Assembly: GCA_025352765.1 (NCBI GenBank)
Contig: JANXSI010000397.1
Location: 1 to 11,110, forward strand
Direction: 5' to 3'
From: Devosia sp.
Lineage (GTDB): Bacteria > Pseudomonadota > Alphaproteobacteria > Rhizobiales > Devosiaceae
DNA length: 11,110 nucleotides
The notes beneath the pieces are model-generated. The model had not been told where the DNA came from. It did not search any database and worked only from the letters and a program-made list of their open reading frames with translations. Both the position numbers and the translations under genes were made by a program. This document shows, in pieces, positions 1 through 6,504 of this stretch (within the stretch, counting starts at the first letter, position 1; each line of letters starts with the position of its first letter).

Positions 1-1
1 C

Positions 2-1009
2 GCCGAGGCGGTTCTGCGGGCGATGTCCTTGACGACGCGTTTCGCGCGGCTTGTCATGATTGTCGGGCACGGCGCAAGTGTCACCAACAATGCCCACGCA
101 AGCGCGCTGCATTGCGGAGCCTGCGGCGGCTATTCGGGTGACGTCAACGCCCGTTTGCTCGCTGCGCTCCTCAACGACCAGGAGGTCAGGACGGGACTGG
201 CAAGGAGCGGGATCGTCATCCCAGCGGACACGCTCTTCATCGCGGCGCTGCACGACACGACGACCGACGAGGTCACGCTCTTTAGCGAGGACGGTCCTTC
301 CGCAACTCGCGAGGCCGATATCGCCCAGGCGGTCACCTGGCTCACAGCTGCCGGCAAGCTTGCCCGCTGCGAACGGGCGCTTCGGCTGCCGCGGGCGGGA
401 CAGGAACGGGCCATCGCTCGGCGGAGCCGCGACTGGTCCGAGACGCGGCCCGAATGGGCGCTCGCCGGCTGCAAGGCGTTCATCGCTGCGCCTCGGGCGC
501 GCACCGCGGGGCGGAGTCTTGAGGGGCGCGCGTTCCTGCACGACTACGACTGGACGAAAGACAAGAGCTTCGGCGTTCTCGAGCTCATTCTGACGGCGCC
601 GGTGGTGGTGGCCAGCTGGATCAGCCTGCAATATTATGGCTCAACGGTGGCGCCCGAGGTTTTCGGAAGTGGCAACAAGCTGCTCCACAACGTCACGGGC
701 GGCATCGGAGTCGTCGAGGGCAATGGCGGGCTCCTGAGGGGCGGCCTTCCCTGGCAATCGGTCCATGACGGCAAGGACTACGCGCATGAACCGCTCCGAC
801 TTTCAGTCTGCGTCGAGGCGCCCCGCGACGCGATAACCGAAATTCTGAGCCGCCACGACAACGTGCGCGCATTGTTTGACAACGGCTGGCTGCAACTCTT
901 CGCTCTGGACGAACAGGGGAAAATGGCCTGGCGCTACGCAAAGGGCCTTCGGTGGACGGGGATGAGCGATGGCGCCGACCGATCCGCGGTCGCGCAGGTT
1001 GCAGGCTGA
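2..1009 (+). CDS. dabA: DabA, inorganic carbon transport subunit (DUF2309/UPF0753), 5'-truncated by window edge
   Basis: This is the C-terminal part of DabA, the cytoplasmic zinc-binding, beta-carbonic-anhydrase-like subunit of the DAB inorganic carbon accumulation system. DabA works with the membrane protein DabB, which couples CO2-to-bicarbonate conversion to an ion gradient. The frame is open to the left edge (AEAVLRA precedes the Met at 23), so the real start lies outside. Family blocks are visible in order, counted from that Met: VGHG with His16, then HASALHCGACGG with Cys31. These two residues are 15 apart, as are the known zinc ligands His524 and Cys539 of Halothiobacillus DabA2. Then follow RDWSETRPEWALAG, GRAFLHDYD, LTAPVVVASWISLQYYGSTV, GSGNKLLHNV, GLPWQSVHDG and HEPLRLSV. 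The other two ligands (Cys-x-Asp) would be upstream and cannot be checked. A dabB gene usually lies just upstream; it is not visible here. The gene is followed closely by cysD and a DUF6671 gene, an unusual association. Confidence 0.9.
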   Translation, partial: AEAVLRAMSLTTRFARLVMIVGHGASVTNNAHASALHCGACGGYSGDVNARLLAALLNDQEVRTGLARSGIVIPADTLFIAALHDTTTDEVTLFSEDGPSATREADIAQAVTWLTAAGKLARCERALRLPRAGQERAIARRSRDWSETRPEWALAGCKAFIAAPRARTAGRSLEGRAFLHDYDWTKDKSFGVLELILTAPVVVASWISLQYYGSTVAPEVFGSGNKLLHNVTGGIGVVEGNGGLLRGGLPWQSVHDGKDYAHEPLRLSVCVEAPRDAITEILSRHDNVRALFDNGWLQLFALDEQGKMAWRYAKGLRWTGMSDGADRSAVAQVAG

Positions 1010-1069
1010 GCGATGGGCCTGGAAACTCCGAACCATAACTTTTCAAGGGCGGCAGAATCACGCCTCGCC

Positions 1070-1963
1070 ATGTCACACCTGAGCAGGCTGGAATCGGAGT
1101 CCATTCACATTCTGCGGGAAGCGGCAGCGAACGCCACCAACCCGGTCATGCTGTTTTCGGCAGGCAAGGACTCGACCGTTATGGCGCACCTAGCCCTGCG
1201 CGCGTTCTTTCCTGGCAAGCCGCCGTTTCCGCTTCTGCATGTGGATTCAACCTGGGAGTTCAAGTCGCTGCTCGAGTTCCGTGACGCCTTCGCCCGCGAC
1301 AATGGACTTGAGCTTGTCGTCTTTGCCAATGAAGCGGGCCGCCGGCAGGGACTCAACCCGTTTGATCATGGCGAGCACTACACCCGCATCATGCGGACCG
1401 AGGCACTGAAGGCGGCACTGGATGCGGGTGGCTACGACTTCATTTTTGGTGGAGCGCGACGCGACGAAGAAAAGTCGAGAGCCAAAGAGCGCATCTTTTC
1501 GATCCGCAGTGCAAGCCATGGCTGGAACCCACGGCAGCAGAGGCCCGAGCTCTGGACCCTCTTCAACACCCGGATTTCGCGAGGTCAGACGGTTCGCGTT
1601 TTCCCCCTCTCCAACTGGACCGAGAACGATATTCTTGCCTATGCGCTCTGGCGCGAGATCGACTTGGCGACGCTTTACTTCGCCAGGCCTCGACCTGTCG
1701 TCGAGCGCGGCGGTTCCTTGGTGGTTGTCGATGACGAAGCCCGCATGAGATTTGTCAGCGACGAAAAGCCGGTTGTCCGATCCGTGCGCTTCAGGACGCT
1801 CGGCTGTTGGCCAGTCACAGGTGCGATCCTTTCCGAGGCGGCGGATCTGGAGAACGTTGTCCTTGAAACGCACGCGTCGATGACCTCGGAGCGACAAGGC
1901 CGCATCAACGACGGCGAAGAGGGAGGCTCGCTCGAGCGCAAGAAGCAGGAGGGATATTTCTAG
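1070..1963 (+). CDS. cysD: CysD, sulfate adenylyltransferase subunit 2
   Basis: CysD is the catalytic subunit of ATP sulfurylase, which makes adenosine 5'-phosphosulfate from ATP and sulfate in the cytoplasm. It normally works in complex with the GTPase CysN. The protein is 297 aa from this start, against about 302 in E. coli. It shows the PP-loop SAGKDS (residues 30–35), the signature GGARRDEEKSRAKERI (127–142), NPFDHG, FPLSNWTE, RFRTLGCWPVTGA (240–252), SERQGR (273–278) and a C-terminal EGYF, so all diagnostic motifs are intact. I chose the ATG at 1070 because MSHLSRLESESIHI matches the family N-terminus. An in-frame ATG at 1013, only 3 nt after the dabA stop, would add 19 residues with poor family match and lower third-position GC; neither start has a strong Shine-Dalgarno sequence. 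No cysN follows: the next gene starts on the last base of this stop codon (TAGTG). It may be a second copy beside a standard cysDN elsewhere, or a subunit recruited for another adenylation. Confidence 0.92.
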   Translation: MSHLSRLESESIHILREAAANATNPVMLFSAGKDSTVMAHLALRAFFPGKPPFPLLHVDSTWEFKSLLEFRDAFARDNGLELVVFANEAGRRQGLNPFDHGEHYTRIMRTEALKAALDAGGYDFIFGGARRDEEKSRAKERIFSIRSASHGWNPRQQRPELWTLFNTRISRGQTVRVFPLSNWTENDILAYALWREIDLATLYFARPRPVVERGGSLVVVDDEARMRFVSDEKPVVRSVRFRTLGCWPVTGAILSEAADLENVVLETHASMTSERQGRINDGEEGGSLERKKQEGYF

Positions 1964-2832
1964 TGCCTCGCCAGCTTGCAAGACCATACCAAGACGTTCC
2001 TGCGGTGCTGACCTCGATGCACGGCAAGGAGCGCGTCATCGCGCCGATCTTGCGAGACGAACTCGGTCTGAACATTGAGGTTGCGACGGACGTGGATACC
2101 GACCAGTTCGGCACCTTTAGTCGCGAGGTCGAGCGCAAGGGCTCCCAACTCGATGCTGCGAGGGCCAAGATCGGCGCCGGCTTCGACTACGCAAGACAGG
2201 TAAACGTTGGGTTCGCGAGCGAGGGCAGCTTCGGACCGCATCCTTACATCCCCTATGTAGCGATGGGACGCGAACTGGTTTTGCTGGTCGATCGTGCGAG
2301 CGGATTTGAACTAACCGGATACGACGAGACCCTGGAGACGAATTTCGCTCAGGCTGTCGTGCGGTCGACTGACTGCGCTTTGGCTTTTGCGGACCGCGCG
2401 GGTTTTCCTGAACACGGTTTGATCGTCATGGGTTGTCGGGAGGAGAAGCCCGCTCCTGAGCGCGCGCTGAACAAGGACGTTGCTAGCGCAGCCCAGCTCG
2501 AAGCAGCGGTAGAGCAGGCCATTGGGCTGTGCGGGTCGGCCTTCGTCGAGACCGACATGCGGGCACACCGCAATCCGACCCGTATGATCGCTATTGCCCG
2601 CGCCACTAGAGATTTGGTGCGTCGATTCCATTGCCGCTGCCCAAACTGCGACCAGCCGGGGTTCGACGTGGTCGATCGGCTTGCTGGTCTCCCCTGCGCC
2701 TGGTGCGGCAGGCAGACGAGCGTCGTCCTGGCAGAGGTTCTAGCTTGCCGGTCGTGTGGGCACTCGGAGAAGCGATCGGTGGCGGCAGCCACGGTGGCCG
2801 ATCCCGGCCAGTGCAGCAACTGCAACCCTTAG
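1963..2832 (+). CDS. DUF6671 family protein with C-terminal zinc ribbons, function unknown
   Basis: This 289-aa protein resembles the DUF6671 family as I remember it; no function is established to my knowledge. The GTG start overlaps the cysD stop by one base, implying translational coupling. The N-terminal two thirds holds several polar blocks likely to form a conserved site: TSMHGKE (17–23), DTDQFGTFSREVERKGSQLD (45–64), ASEGSFGPHP (85–94), a strand-like MGRELVLLVDR (101–111) and FPEHGLIVM (148–156). The segment ETDMRAHRNPTRM (196–208) also looks like a signature. The C-terminus has four CxxC pairs, C226/C229, C245/C248, C262/C265 and C284/C287, enough for two zinc ribbons, plus C224 nearby. 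There is no signal peptide, membrane segment or P-loop, so it is not a replacement for the CysN GTPase. The position suggests a role with CysD, for example handling its product or nucleic-acid binding through the ribbons; that part is inference. Confidence 0.75.
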   Translation: MPRQLARPYQDVPAVLTSMHGKERVIAPILRDELGLNIEVATDVDTDQFGTFSREVERKGSQLDAARAKIGAGFDYARQVNVGFASEGSFGPHPYIPYVAMGRELVLLVDRASGFELTGYDETLETNFAQAVVRSTDCALAFADRAGFPEHGLIVMGCREEKPAPERALNKDVASAAQLEAAVEQAIGLCGSAFVETDMRAHRNPTRMIAIARATRDLVRRFHCRCPNCDQPGFDVVDRLAGLPCAWCGRQTSVVLAEVLACRSCGHSEKRSVAAATVADPGQCSNCNP

Positions 2833-2981
2833 CCAGCGACACGCCTGTGGCTCACACGACAGGAGATCTTCCAATGCGGGAGTGCTCAACCTCAGGCGCC
2901 CGGCGGGGTAGTGATGGCCCTGCAGGCGAGTCTTTTCGCCCTCAGTTGATCCGCGTTCGTCACGGTAAACGAAGAGAGCCG

Positions 2982-4193
2982 TCAGGCGGGAAGAGCGGGT
3001 CGCCGTGCGCTTGAAGCGGACCACGAGAGTCCGGCGGCAGCCAGTGTCATCACGATGCCGAAGACGGCATAGGTGGCAAAGCCCGCTCGGATGCCCCACC
3101 CCTGAGCCAATGCCGACATCAGGAAGGGAAACACGAAGGCGCCGATGCCCCCGCCGGTGGCGGCAAAGCCGATTGCCTGGCTTTGGGCGTTCGGAAAGCA
3201 GTTGCCCAGAATGGTGATGACGGCGGGGTAGAAGATTGAACAGCCCAAACCCGACAAAAGGACCAATCCCATTGCCAGAGACTGCGTGAAGGGCTCCGTC
3301 GCGGCAAAGCTGAGCAAGCTGAGCGCGGCAATGGCGACCGTTGCCAGGGCCGAGAAGCCCAGCAGCACGACGTCCTGACGCGGCCCGTGATAGAGCAGCG
3401 GCACGCCAAATCGGCCAGCCAGCAACCCGCCCCAGAACAGCGAAACGAGCAGCGCGCTCTGCGACACCGGATAGTCGAATGCGGCGACGAAGTATTGAGC
3501 CACCCAGTTCGACACGCCCAGTTCGACTCCGACATAGAAGAACAGTGCCAGAAACGACAGGTAGTATCCCGGATGGGTGCTGATGCGCTGGGCGACGGCC
3601 CCGGACTCGGTGACGGAGGTGTCTGCCGGCAGGCGCATCGGCATCAGCAGGAACAGAACGGCGAGCGCGGCAAACACGCCCGACATGCCGCGATAGACCG
3701 CTATCCAGTTGAAACCCGTTTGAAGGAGACCGGCCAGCGCCAGCGGACCAAGGATTGCCCCGACGGCGAAAGCGCCGTGCATCAGATTCATCGGGCGTCC
3801 GGTCTTGGCGGTGTCGAGCCGCAGGGTCGTCCAGTTGACCGTCATTTCGACGAACCCCTGCCCCACACCGATCAGCGCAGCCAGCAGGATGTTGGTCGAC
3901 GGATCGGGGGTGGCCGCGAAGAACAAGAGCCCCAGCGCCGAAATCGACAGGCCGGTCACGACGGTCCGCCTTGGCCCCAGGAGGCGGATCGCATAGCCGC
4001 CAACGAAGGTGAAGCTGAAATAGGCGATGGCATTGGCGGCCAGTACCAGACCGGCCACGAAATAGCTCCAGCCAAAGCTGTCGAGGATCTTGGGCAGGGC
4101 GGCGCCGATGATGGTCATCGACATCCCAAAGATGATGAAGACAGCGAAAAGGGCGGCAAACAGGCCACGATGCCGAGGGTCTACGATGGACAT
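2982..4193 (-). CDS. MFS transporter, 12-TM permease
   Basis: This is a major facilitator superfamily permease of 403 aa in the inner membrane. Hydrophobic stretches are spread across the whole length, for example FAALFAVFIIFGMSMTII near the N-terminus, FAVGAILGPLALAGLL at the end of the first half, and ALLVSLFWGGLLAGRFG and FAATGGGIGAFVFPFLMSAL in the second half. A charged central loop (MRLPADTSVTESG) separates the halves, consistent with 12 helices. The motif-A-like loop GYAIRLLGPRRTVV lies between helices 2 and 3. The general pattern recalls the sugar/fucose-permease-like or YfkF-like groups, but I cannot give a substrate. I chose the ATG at 4193 because the frame upstream (to 4418) gives a hydrophilic, Arg/Ser-rich stretch unlike an MFS N-terminus. 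The gene is convergent with the dabA–cysD–DUF6671 set and divergent from the integrase remnant. It probably belongs to the inserted segment, but this is not proven. Confidence 0.85.
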   Translation of the reverse strand: MSIVDPRHRGLFAALFAVFIIFGMSMTIIGAALPKILDSFGWSYFVAGLVLAANAIAYFSFTFVGGYAIRLLGPRRTVVTGLSISALGLLFFAATPDPSTNILLAALIGVGQGFVEMTVNWTTLRLDTAKTGRPMNLMHGAFAVGAILGPLALAGLLQTGFNWIAVYRGMSGVFAALAVLFLLMPMRLPADTSVTESGAVAQRISTHPGYYLSFLALFFYVGVELGVSNWVAQYFVAAFDYPVSQSALLVSLFWGGLLAGRFGVPLLYHGPRQDVVLLGFSALATVAIAALSLLSFAATEPFTQSLAMGLVLLSGLGCSIFYPAVITILGNCFPNAQSQAIGFAATGGGIGAFVFPFLMSALAQGWGIRAGFATYAVFGIVMTLAAAGLSWSASSARRPALPA

Positions 4194-4327
4194 GAGTGCT
4201 GCTGTTTCCGGTGCAGAAGAGCTGTGGCTGCGGCTTCTAACCCGACATTGTCCAAGTGCTCCAGAGCTTAACGGCAAGGTCCACCGAATTGACCGGCGGA
4301 ACAGGGACTTTTGTCCAGATCGGTGTC

Positions 4328-4345
4328 CGCGGTCGCGAGACCGCG
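4328..4345. repeat. Perfect inverted repeat in the MFS–integrase intergenic region
   Basis: CGCGGTC-GCGA-GACCGCG has two perfect 7-base arms around a 4-base centre. It lies in the 204-nt gap between the divergent MFS start (4193) and the integrase remnant start (4398). No T-run follows on either strand, so a dyad operator is more likely than a terminator. No regulator gene sits next to it. I saw no other recognisable feature in this gap. Confidence 0.4.
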
Positions 4346-4397
4346 CAACTGGGGCCGCAGACCTTGCTGCATTCAAACTCTCGCGAAGAATAGTCAC

Positions 4398-5194
4398 ATG
4401 TCCGTCTACAAGCGTCACGGCGCGGCGACCTACTGGTCGGCACGGGCGCAGCCGATCGTCGGCCCATCGCTCCCGCCACGGCCAACCGCACGATGACAGA
4501 GCCGCTGCGTAAGGTGCTCCTGCGCGCAGCCCGCGTCTGGAAAGTAAGGGTCGGAGACGTGGCCTGGCGCCAGAATATGCTCAGGGAGCCCAAAGAGCGG
4601 GTCCGGGAGGCAAGCCAAGACGAAGAAAGCGCAATCATGGCCCAGCTCGAGCGAGGCCATGATGATGCGGTGCGCTTCGCCTTGCTCAGTGCGTGCCGGC
4701 GCAAAAAGATCGTTGCCCTCGAATGAACATCGGTGGATTTTTCGGGTCGCCAGTTCGAGGTGATCGGTAAGGGCAGCAAGCGCCGGACGATCCCGATGAG
4801 TGATGCTATCTATGGACTGCTGTGGTCGTTGCGCGGTCAGCACGAACGGTTCGTCTTCAGTTTCGTCGCGCAGAAGAAACGTCGCGAGTGGAAACAGGTA
4901 CGGGGCCGACGCTACCCGATCAAGGCCGACCGGCTATCACGCGTCCTCCGTCAAGCCGGCCAGGATGCCGGAGTTGGCAACTTTCATCTTCACGATACCC
5001 GGCACACGGTTGCCACCCGGACGCTACGGCAGTCGAACATGAGGATGGTGCAGAACCTGCTCGGTCACGAGGGCGTTTCGACGACCGCGAAGTACGCTCA
5101 CGCCCTAGCGGAAGACATCCGCGCAGCGCTTAACGCGATAAGTCCCACTGGCACCGATAAAGAGCCCGCTAACAATTTGGATAAAAAAGGGTAA
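4398..5194 (+). pseudogene. Tyrosine recombinase (phage/island integrase), degraded
   Basis: This is the remnant of an alphaproteobacterial site-specific integrase. The natural N-terminus is present at 4398 (MSVYKRHGAATYWSA). After about 15 residues the frame changes, and the protein resumes in the third frame around 4454–4492 with RRPIAPATANRT followed by MTEPLRK at 4493. About 100 residues, covering most of the SAM-like core-binding domain, are missing. The catalytic domain then reads on to 5194 with one interruption: codon 4724–4726 is TGA where relatives have Trp (ALE-W-TxVDF). All catalytic residues can be located: Arg in SACRR (4697), Lys in GKG (4769), HDTRH (HxxR), LLGHEG and TTAKYAHA (Tyr). 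The conserved Glu of the RxxE motif is Lys (CRRKKI), another sign of decay. A restart at GTG 4733 would lack the catalytic Arg, so no active enzyme is expected. The 3' end points at the tRNA-Pro fragment 17 nt away, the usual place for an integrase next to its attachment site. Confidence 0.9.
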
Positions 5195-5211
5195 GTTCGG
5201 CTGACCGAGGG

Positions 5212-5224
5212 TGTCCCCCAGACA
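5212..5224. other. Probable attachment-site core in the tRNA-Pro anticodon region
   Basis: Read on the minus strand, TGTC-TGGGG-GACA is the anticodon stem-loop of tRNA-Pro(GGG). It is an imperfect-centre inverted repeat and is the last tRNA sequence before similarity stops (from 5211 leftwards). Tyrosine recombinases that use tRNA genes often cross over in this loop, and the integrase remnant ends at 5194. The exact crossover bases cannot be fixed without the other junction. Confidence 0.5.
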
Positions 5225-5253
5225 AATGCGCTACCAGGCTGCGCTACACCCCG
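5212..5253 (-). pseudogene. tRNA-Pro(GGG) gene, 5' part only
   Basis: On the minus strand, the 42 nt beginning CGGGGTGTAGCGCAGCCTGG match the 5' part of a bacterial proline tRNA. They comprise the acceptor 5' strand CGGGGTG, the D-arm GCGCAGCCTGGTAGCGC, the anticodon stem TTTGT, the loop CTGGGGG (U33, anticodon GGG, G37) and ACA of the 3' stem. The next bases are CCC rather than the expected AAA. No variable loop, T-arm (GTTCRANNC), 3' acceptor strand or CCA follows, so the gene cannot give a mature tRNA. It lies downstream of merR on the same strand, where many Hyphomicrobiales carry an intact tRNA-Pro, so this is probably the resident gene split by integration. A tRNA reading CCC codons must then be supplied elsewhere, or CCC is read by tRNA-Pro(UGG). 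Confidence 0.85.
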
Positions 5254-5571
5254 ACTGTGCGGATGCCCTATAGAACCGCACCTTTGGGGGCAAAAGGCGA
5301 TTCTGGGGCAAGGCGAATGAAAGCCGAAAGAACTTCTGCCGAGGCCGCTTTGCGAAAGTGCGCTGCCGGGAGAGTCGGGGCGCGCCGCCAGTGTTCATTT
5401 CCAAACTGCCGTAATATGGGCGAACCTTCGAGGCAAAGGGGATTCGGCCGTCAGGACGCGCTCCAGAACTTGCGTCCAGCTGCCAAGGCGGCGAGGAAGC
5501 TCGGCTTTGTGTGCGGAGAGACCGGCTCTGAGACCATCCCAGGCCCCGCGTAAGTTGGGGGGAAAGTGAAT
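5254..5571. other. Intergenic region between tRNA-Pro fragment and glycosyltransferase operon
   Basis: This 318-nt stretch contains the tRNA promoter at its left end. A 98-codon open frame on the plus strand (5257–5553) is Arg/Ala-rich, has no recognisable domain and does not look like a gene. TAATAT at 5412–5417 could be a -10 element for the glycosyltransferases, but I see no convincing -35. The purine-rich GGGGGGAAAG at 5557–5566 is the ribosome-binding site of the next gene. Confidence 0.5.
5267..5295 (-). promoter_or_regulatory. Likely promoter of the truncated tRNA-Pro
   Basis: On the minus strand there is a -35-like TTTTGC (5295–5290), a 17-nt spacer and a -10-like TATAGG (5272–5267). 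This would start transcription a few bases before the tRNA 5' end at 5253. Spacing is ideal for a sigma-70-type promoter; the -35 match is modest. It supports the view that the right side is the original tRNA locus. Confidence 0.4.
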
Positions 5572-6501
5572 ATGGATCGCGTCCCCAAAGTGACGATCGG
5601 GATCGCCACGTACAATTCGGCGGGGACGATCGTGCGTGCGGTGAAGTCCGCCCTCGACCTCGACTGGCCGAACCTTGATATTCTTGTGATCGACGACGCC
5701 TCCACCGACGGCACCCTCGAGTTGGTGCGAGCGATCAAGGCGACGAGTGCAGGCATCCGCTTCATCGAGCATTCAACGAACATGGGTATCTCAGGGACGC
5801 GAAACCATCTGGTGGGCGCAGCCGACGGCGAGTTCGTCGCCTTCCTGGACCATGACGACTACGCGCACCGCGACCGGATCCGCGGTCAGATGGGCGCCCT
5901 GTTGGCGGCAGAAGCAAGATGCCCGTCCCGGCCTGTTGCATGCTTCGCCTCTCGAAACGTCATTGGGCTCGATGGCGTCAGCAGGTACGTTCCAGCGATG
6001 GCAGCCGATGGACGGCCGGCATTTGGCGAAGGGGTGGCGGCCGCAATGCTGACAGGCGAACGGTCACGAGACTACGAGGTTGGCCGCACCGGCAGCACGA
6101 CGATGTTGGCGCGAAAGTCGACATTCGAGATTGCGGCCCCCTATGATCCTGCAATCCGGCGACACGAAGATCTCGATTGGACAATCAGTCTGCTCGTGGC
6201 GGGCGGGGCCGTGATCGGGACCGCCGAGGCGCTTGTTGACCAATATCTCACTGAAACCGGGGACAAGACGCCGGAGATCGTGCTTCAGTCCGCCACCACC
6301 CTGATCGAAAAATGGCGGACACTGTTGGTAGCGCAGCACGCCTACACAGCCGCCCGCCTGCGATGCTCGGTGGAGTATCTGAAACGCCGCGGCCCCCGGT
6401 GGAAGCTGGCGGCGAACCTGACCCTTCTGCTCCTTATCAGGCCTGGCGCCGTGTCGCGGCACTTCACACTGCCCGCGGGTCTGCGTGGAAAGGCGCGTTA
6501 G
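5572..6501 (+). CDS. Glycosyltransferase family 2 (GT-A fold)
   Basis: A 309-aa GT2 enzyme that transfers a sugar from a nucleotide-sugar donor, probably in surface polysaccharide or glycolipid synthesis at the cytoplasmic face of the membrane. It begins with TIGIATYNSAGTI, followed by the nucleotide-binding DDASTDGT (41–48), NMGISGTRN (70–78), the metal-binding DHDD (93–96) and the acceptor-site HEDLDW (199–204 region), all as expected for GT-A. The C-terminal third is basic and has a short hydrophobic stretch (LTLLLLI), perhaps a membrane contact. I chose ATG 5572 because the G-rich Shine-Dalgarno ends 9 nt before it; GTG at 5566 would be too close. It is the first of three closely packed glycosyltransferase genes, with 3 nt to the next. 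Donor and acceptor cannot be told from sequence. Confidence 0.88.
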   Translation: MDRVPKVTIGIATYNSAGTIVRAVKSALDLDWPNLDILVIDDASTDGTLELVRAIKATSAGIRFIEHSTNMGISGTRNHLVGAADGEFVAFLDHDDYAHRDRIRGQMGALLAAEARCPSRPVACFASRNVIGLDGVSRYVPAMAADGRPAFGEGVAAAMLTGERSRDYEVGRTGSTTMLARKSTFEIAAPYDPAIRRHEDLDWTISLLVAGGAVIGTAEALVDQYLTETGDKTPEIVLQSATTLIEKWRTLLVAQHAYTAARLRCSVEYLKRRGPRWKLAANLTLLLLIRPGAVSRHFTLPAGLRGKAR

Positions 6502-6504
6502 GAC

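Larger units (their letters stand above)
1..5211. mobile_element. Putative right end of a tRNA-Pro-inserted genomic island (left end not in window)
   Basis: I infer that the sequence left of the tRNA break is an integrated element. The integrase remnant abuts a tRNA gene split in its anticodon stem, and the sequence right of the break retains the tRNA 5' part with its promoter and leads on to core genes. The cargo within the window would be dabA, cysD, the DUF6671 gene and the MFS permease. No second copy of the tRNA core was seen to the left, so the other boundary is outside the window, or has been lost. The extent and the cargo assignment are inference; only the right boundary near 5211 is directly supported. 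Confidence 0.4.

Noticed and set aside
1247..1987. 246-codon minus-strand frame opposite cysD
   Set aside because: cysD on the plus strand is unmistakable; the opposite frame has no recognisable domain.
2831..2852. Hairpin AGCCA…TGGCT after the DUF6671 stop
   Set aside because: Only five base pairs with a long loop and no T-run; too weak to call a terminator.
3387..4271. 294-codon plus-strand frame opposite the MFS gene
   Set aside because: Its translation is rich in Gln, Arg and Gly, typical of an antisense frame of a membrane protein.
4194..4418. 75-codon upstream extension of the MFS frame
   Set aside because: It is hydrophilic and Arg/Ser-rich and runs into the integrase remnant region; the family N-terminus starts at 4193.
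4733..5194. Separate 153-aa recombinase gene starting at GTG 4733
   Set aside because: It lacks the catalytic Arg and continues in frame from the upstream piece across one TGA, so it is part of the pseudogene rather than its own gene.
5257..5553. 98-codon open frame right of the tRNA fragment
   Set aside because: It overlaps the tRNA promoter, is Arg/Ala-rich without any domain, and has no ribosome-binding site; GC-rich DNA gives such frames often.
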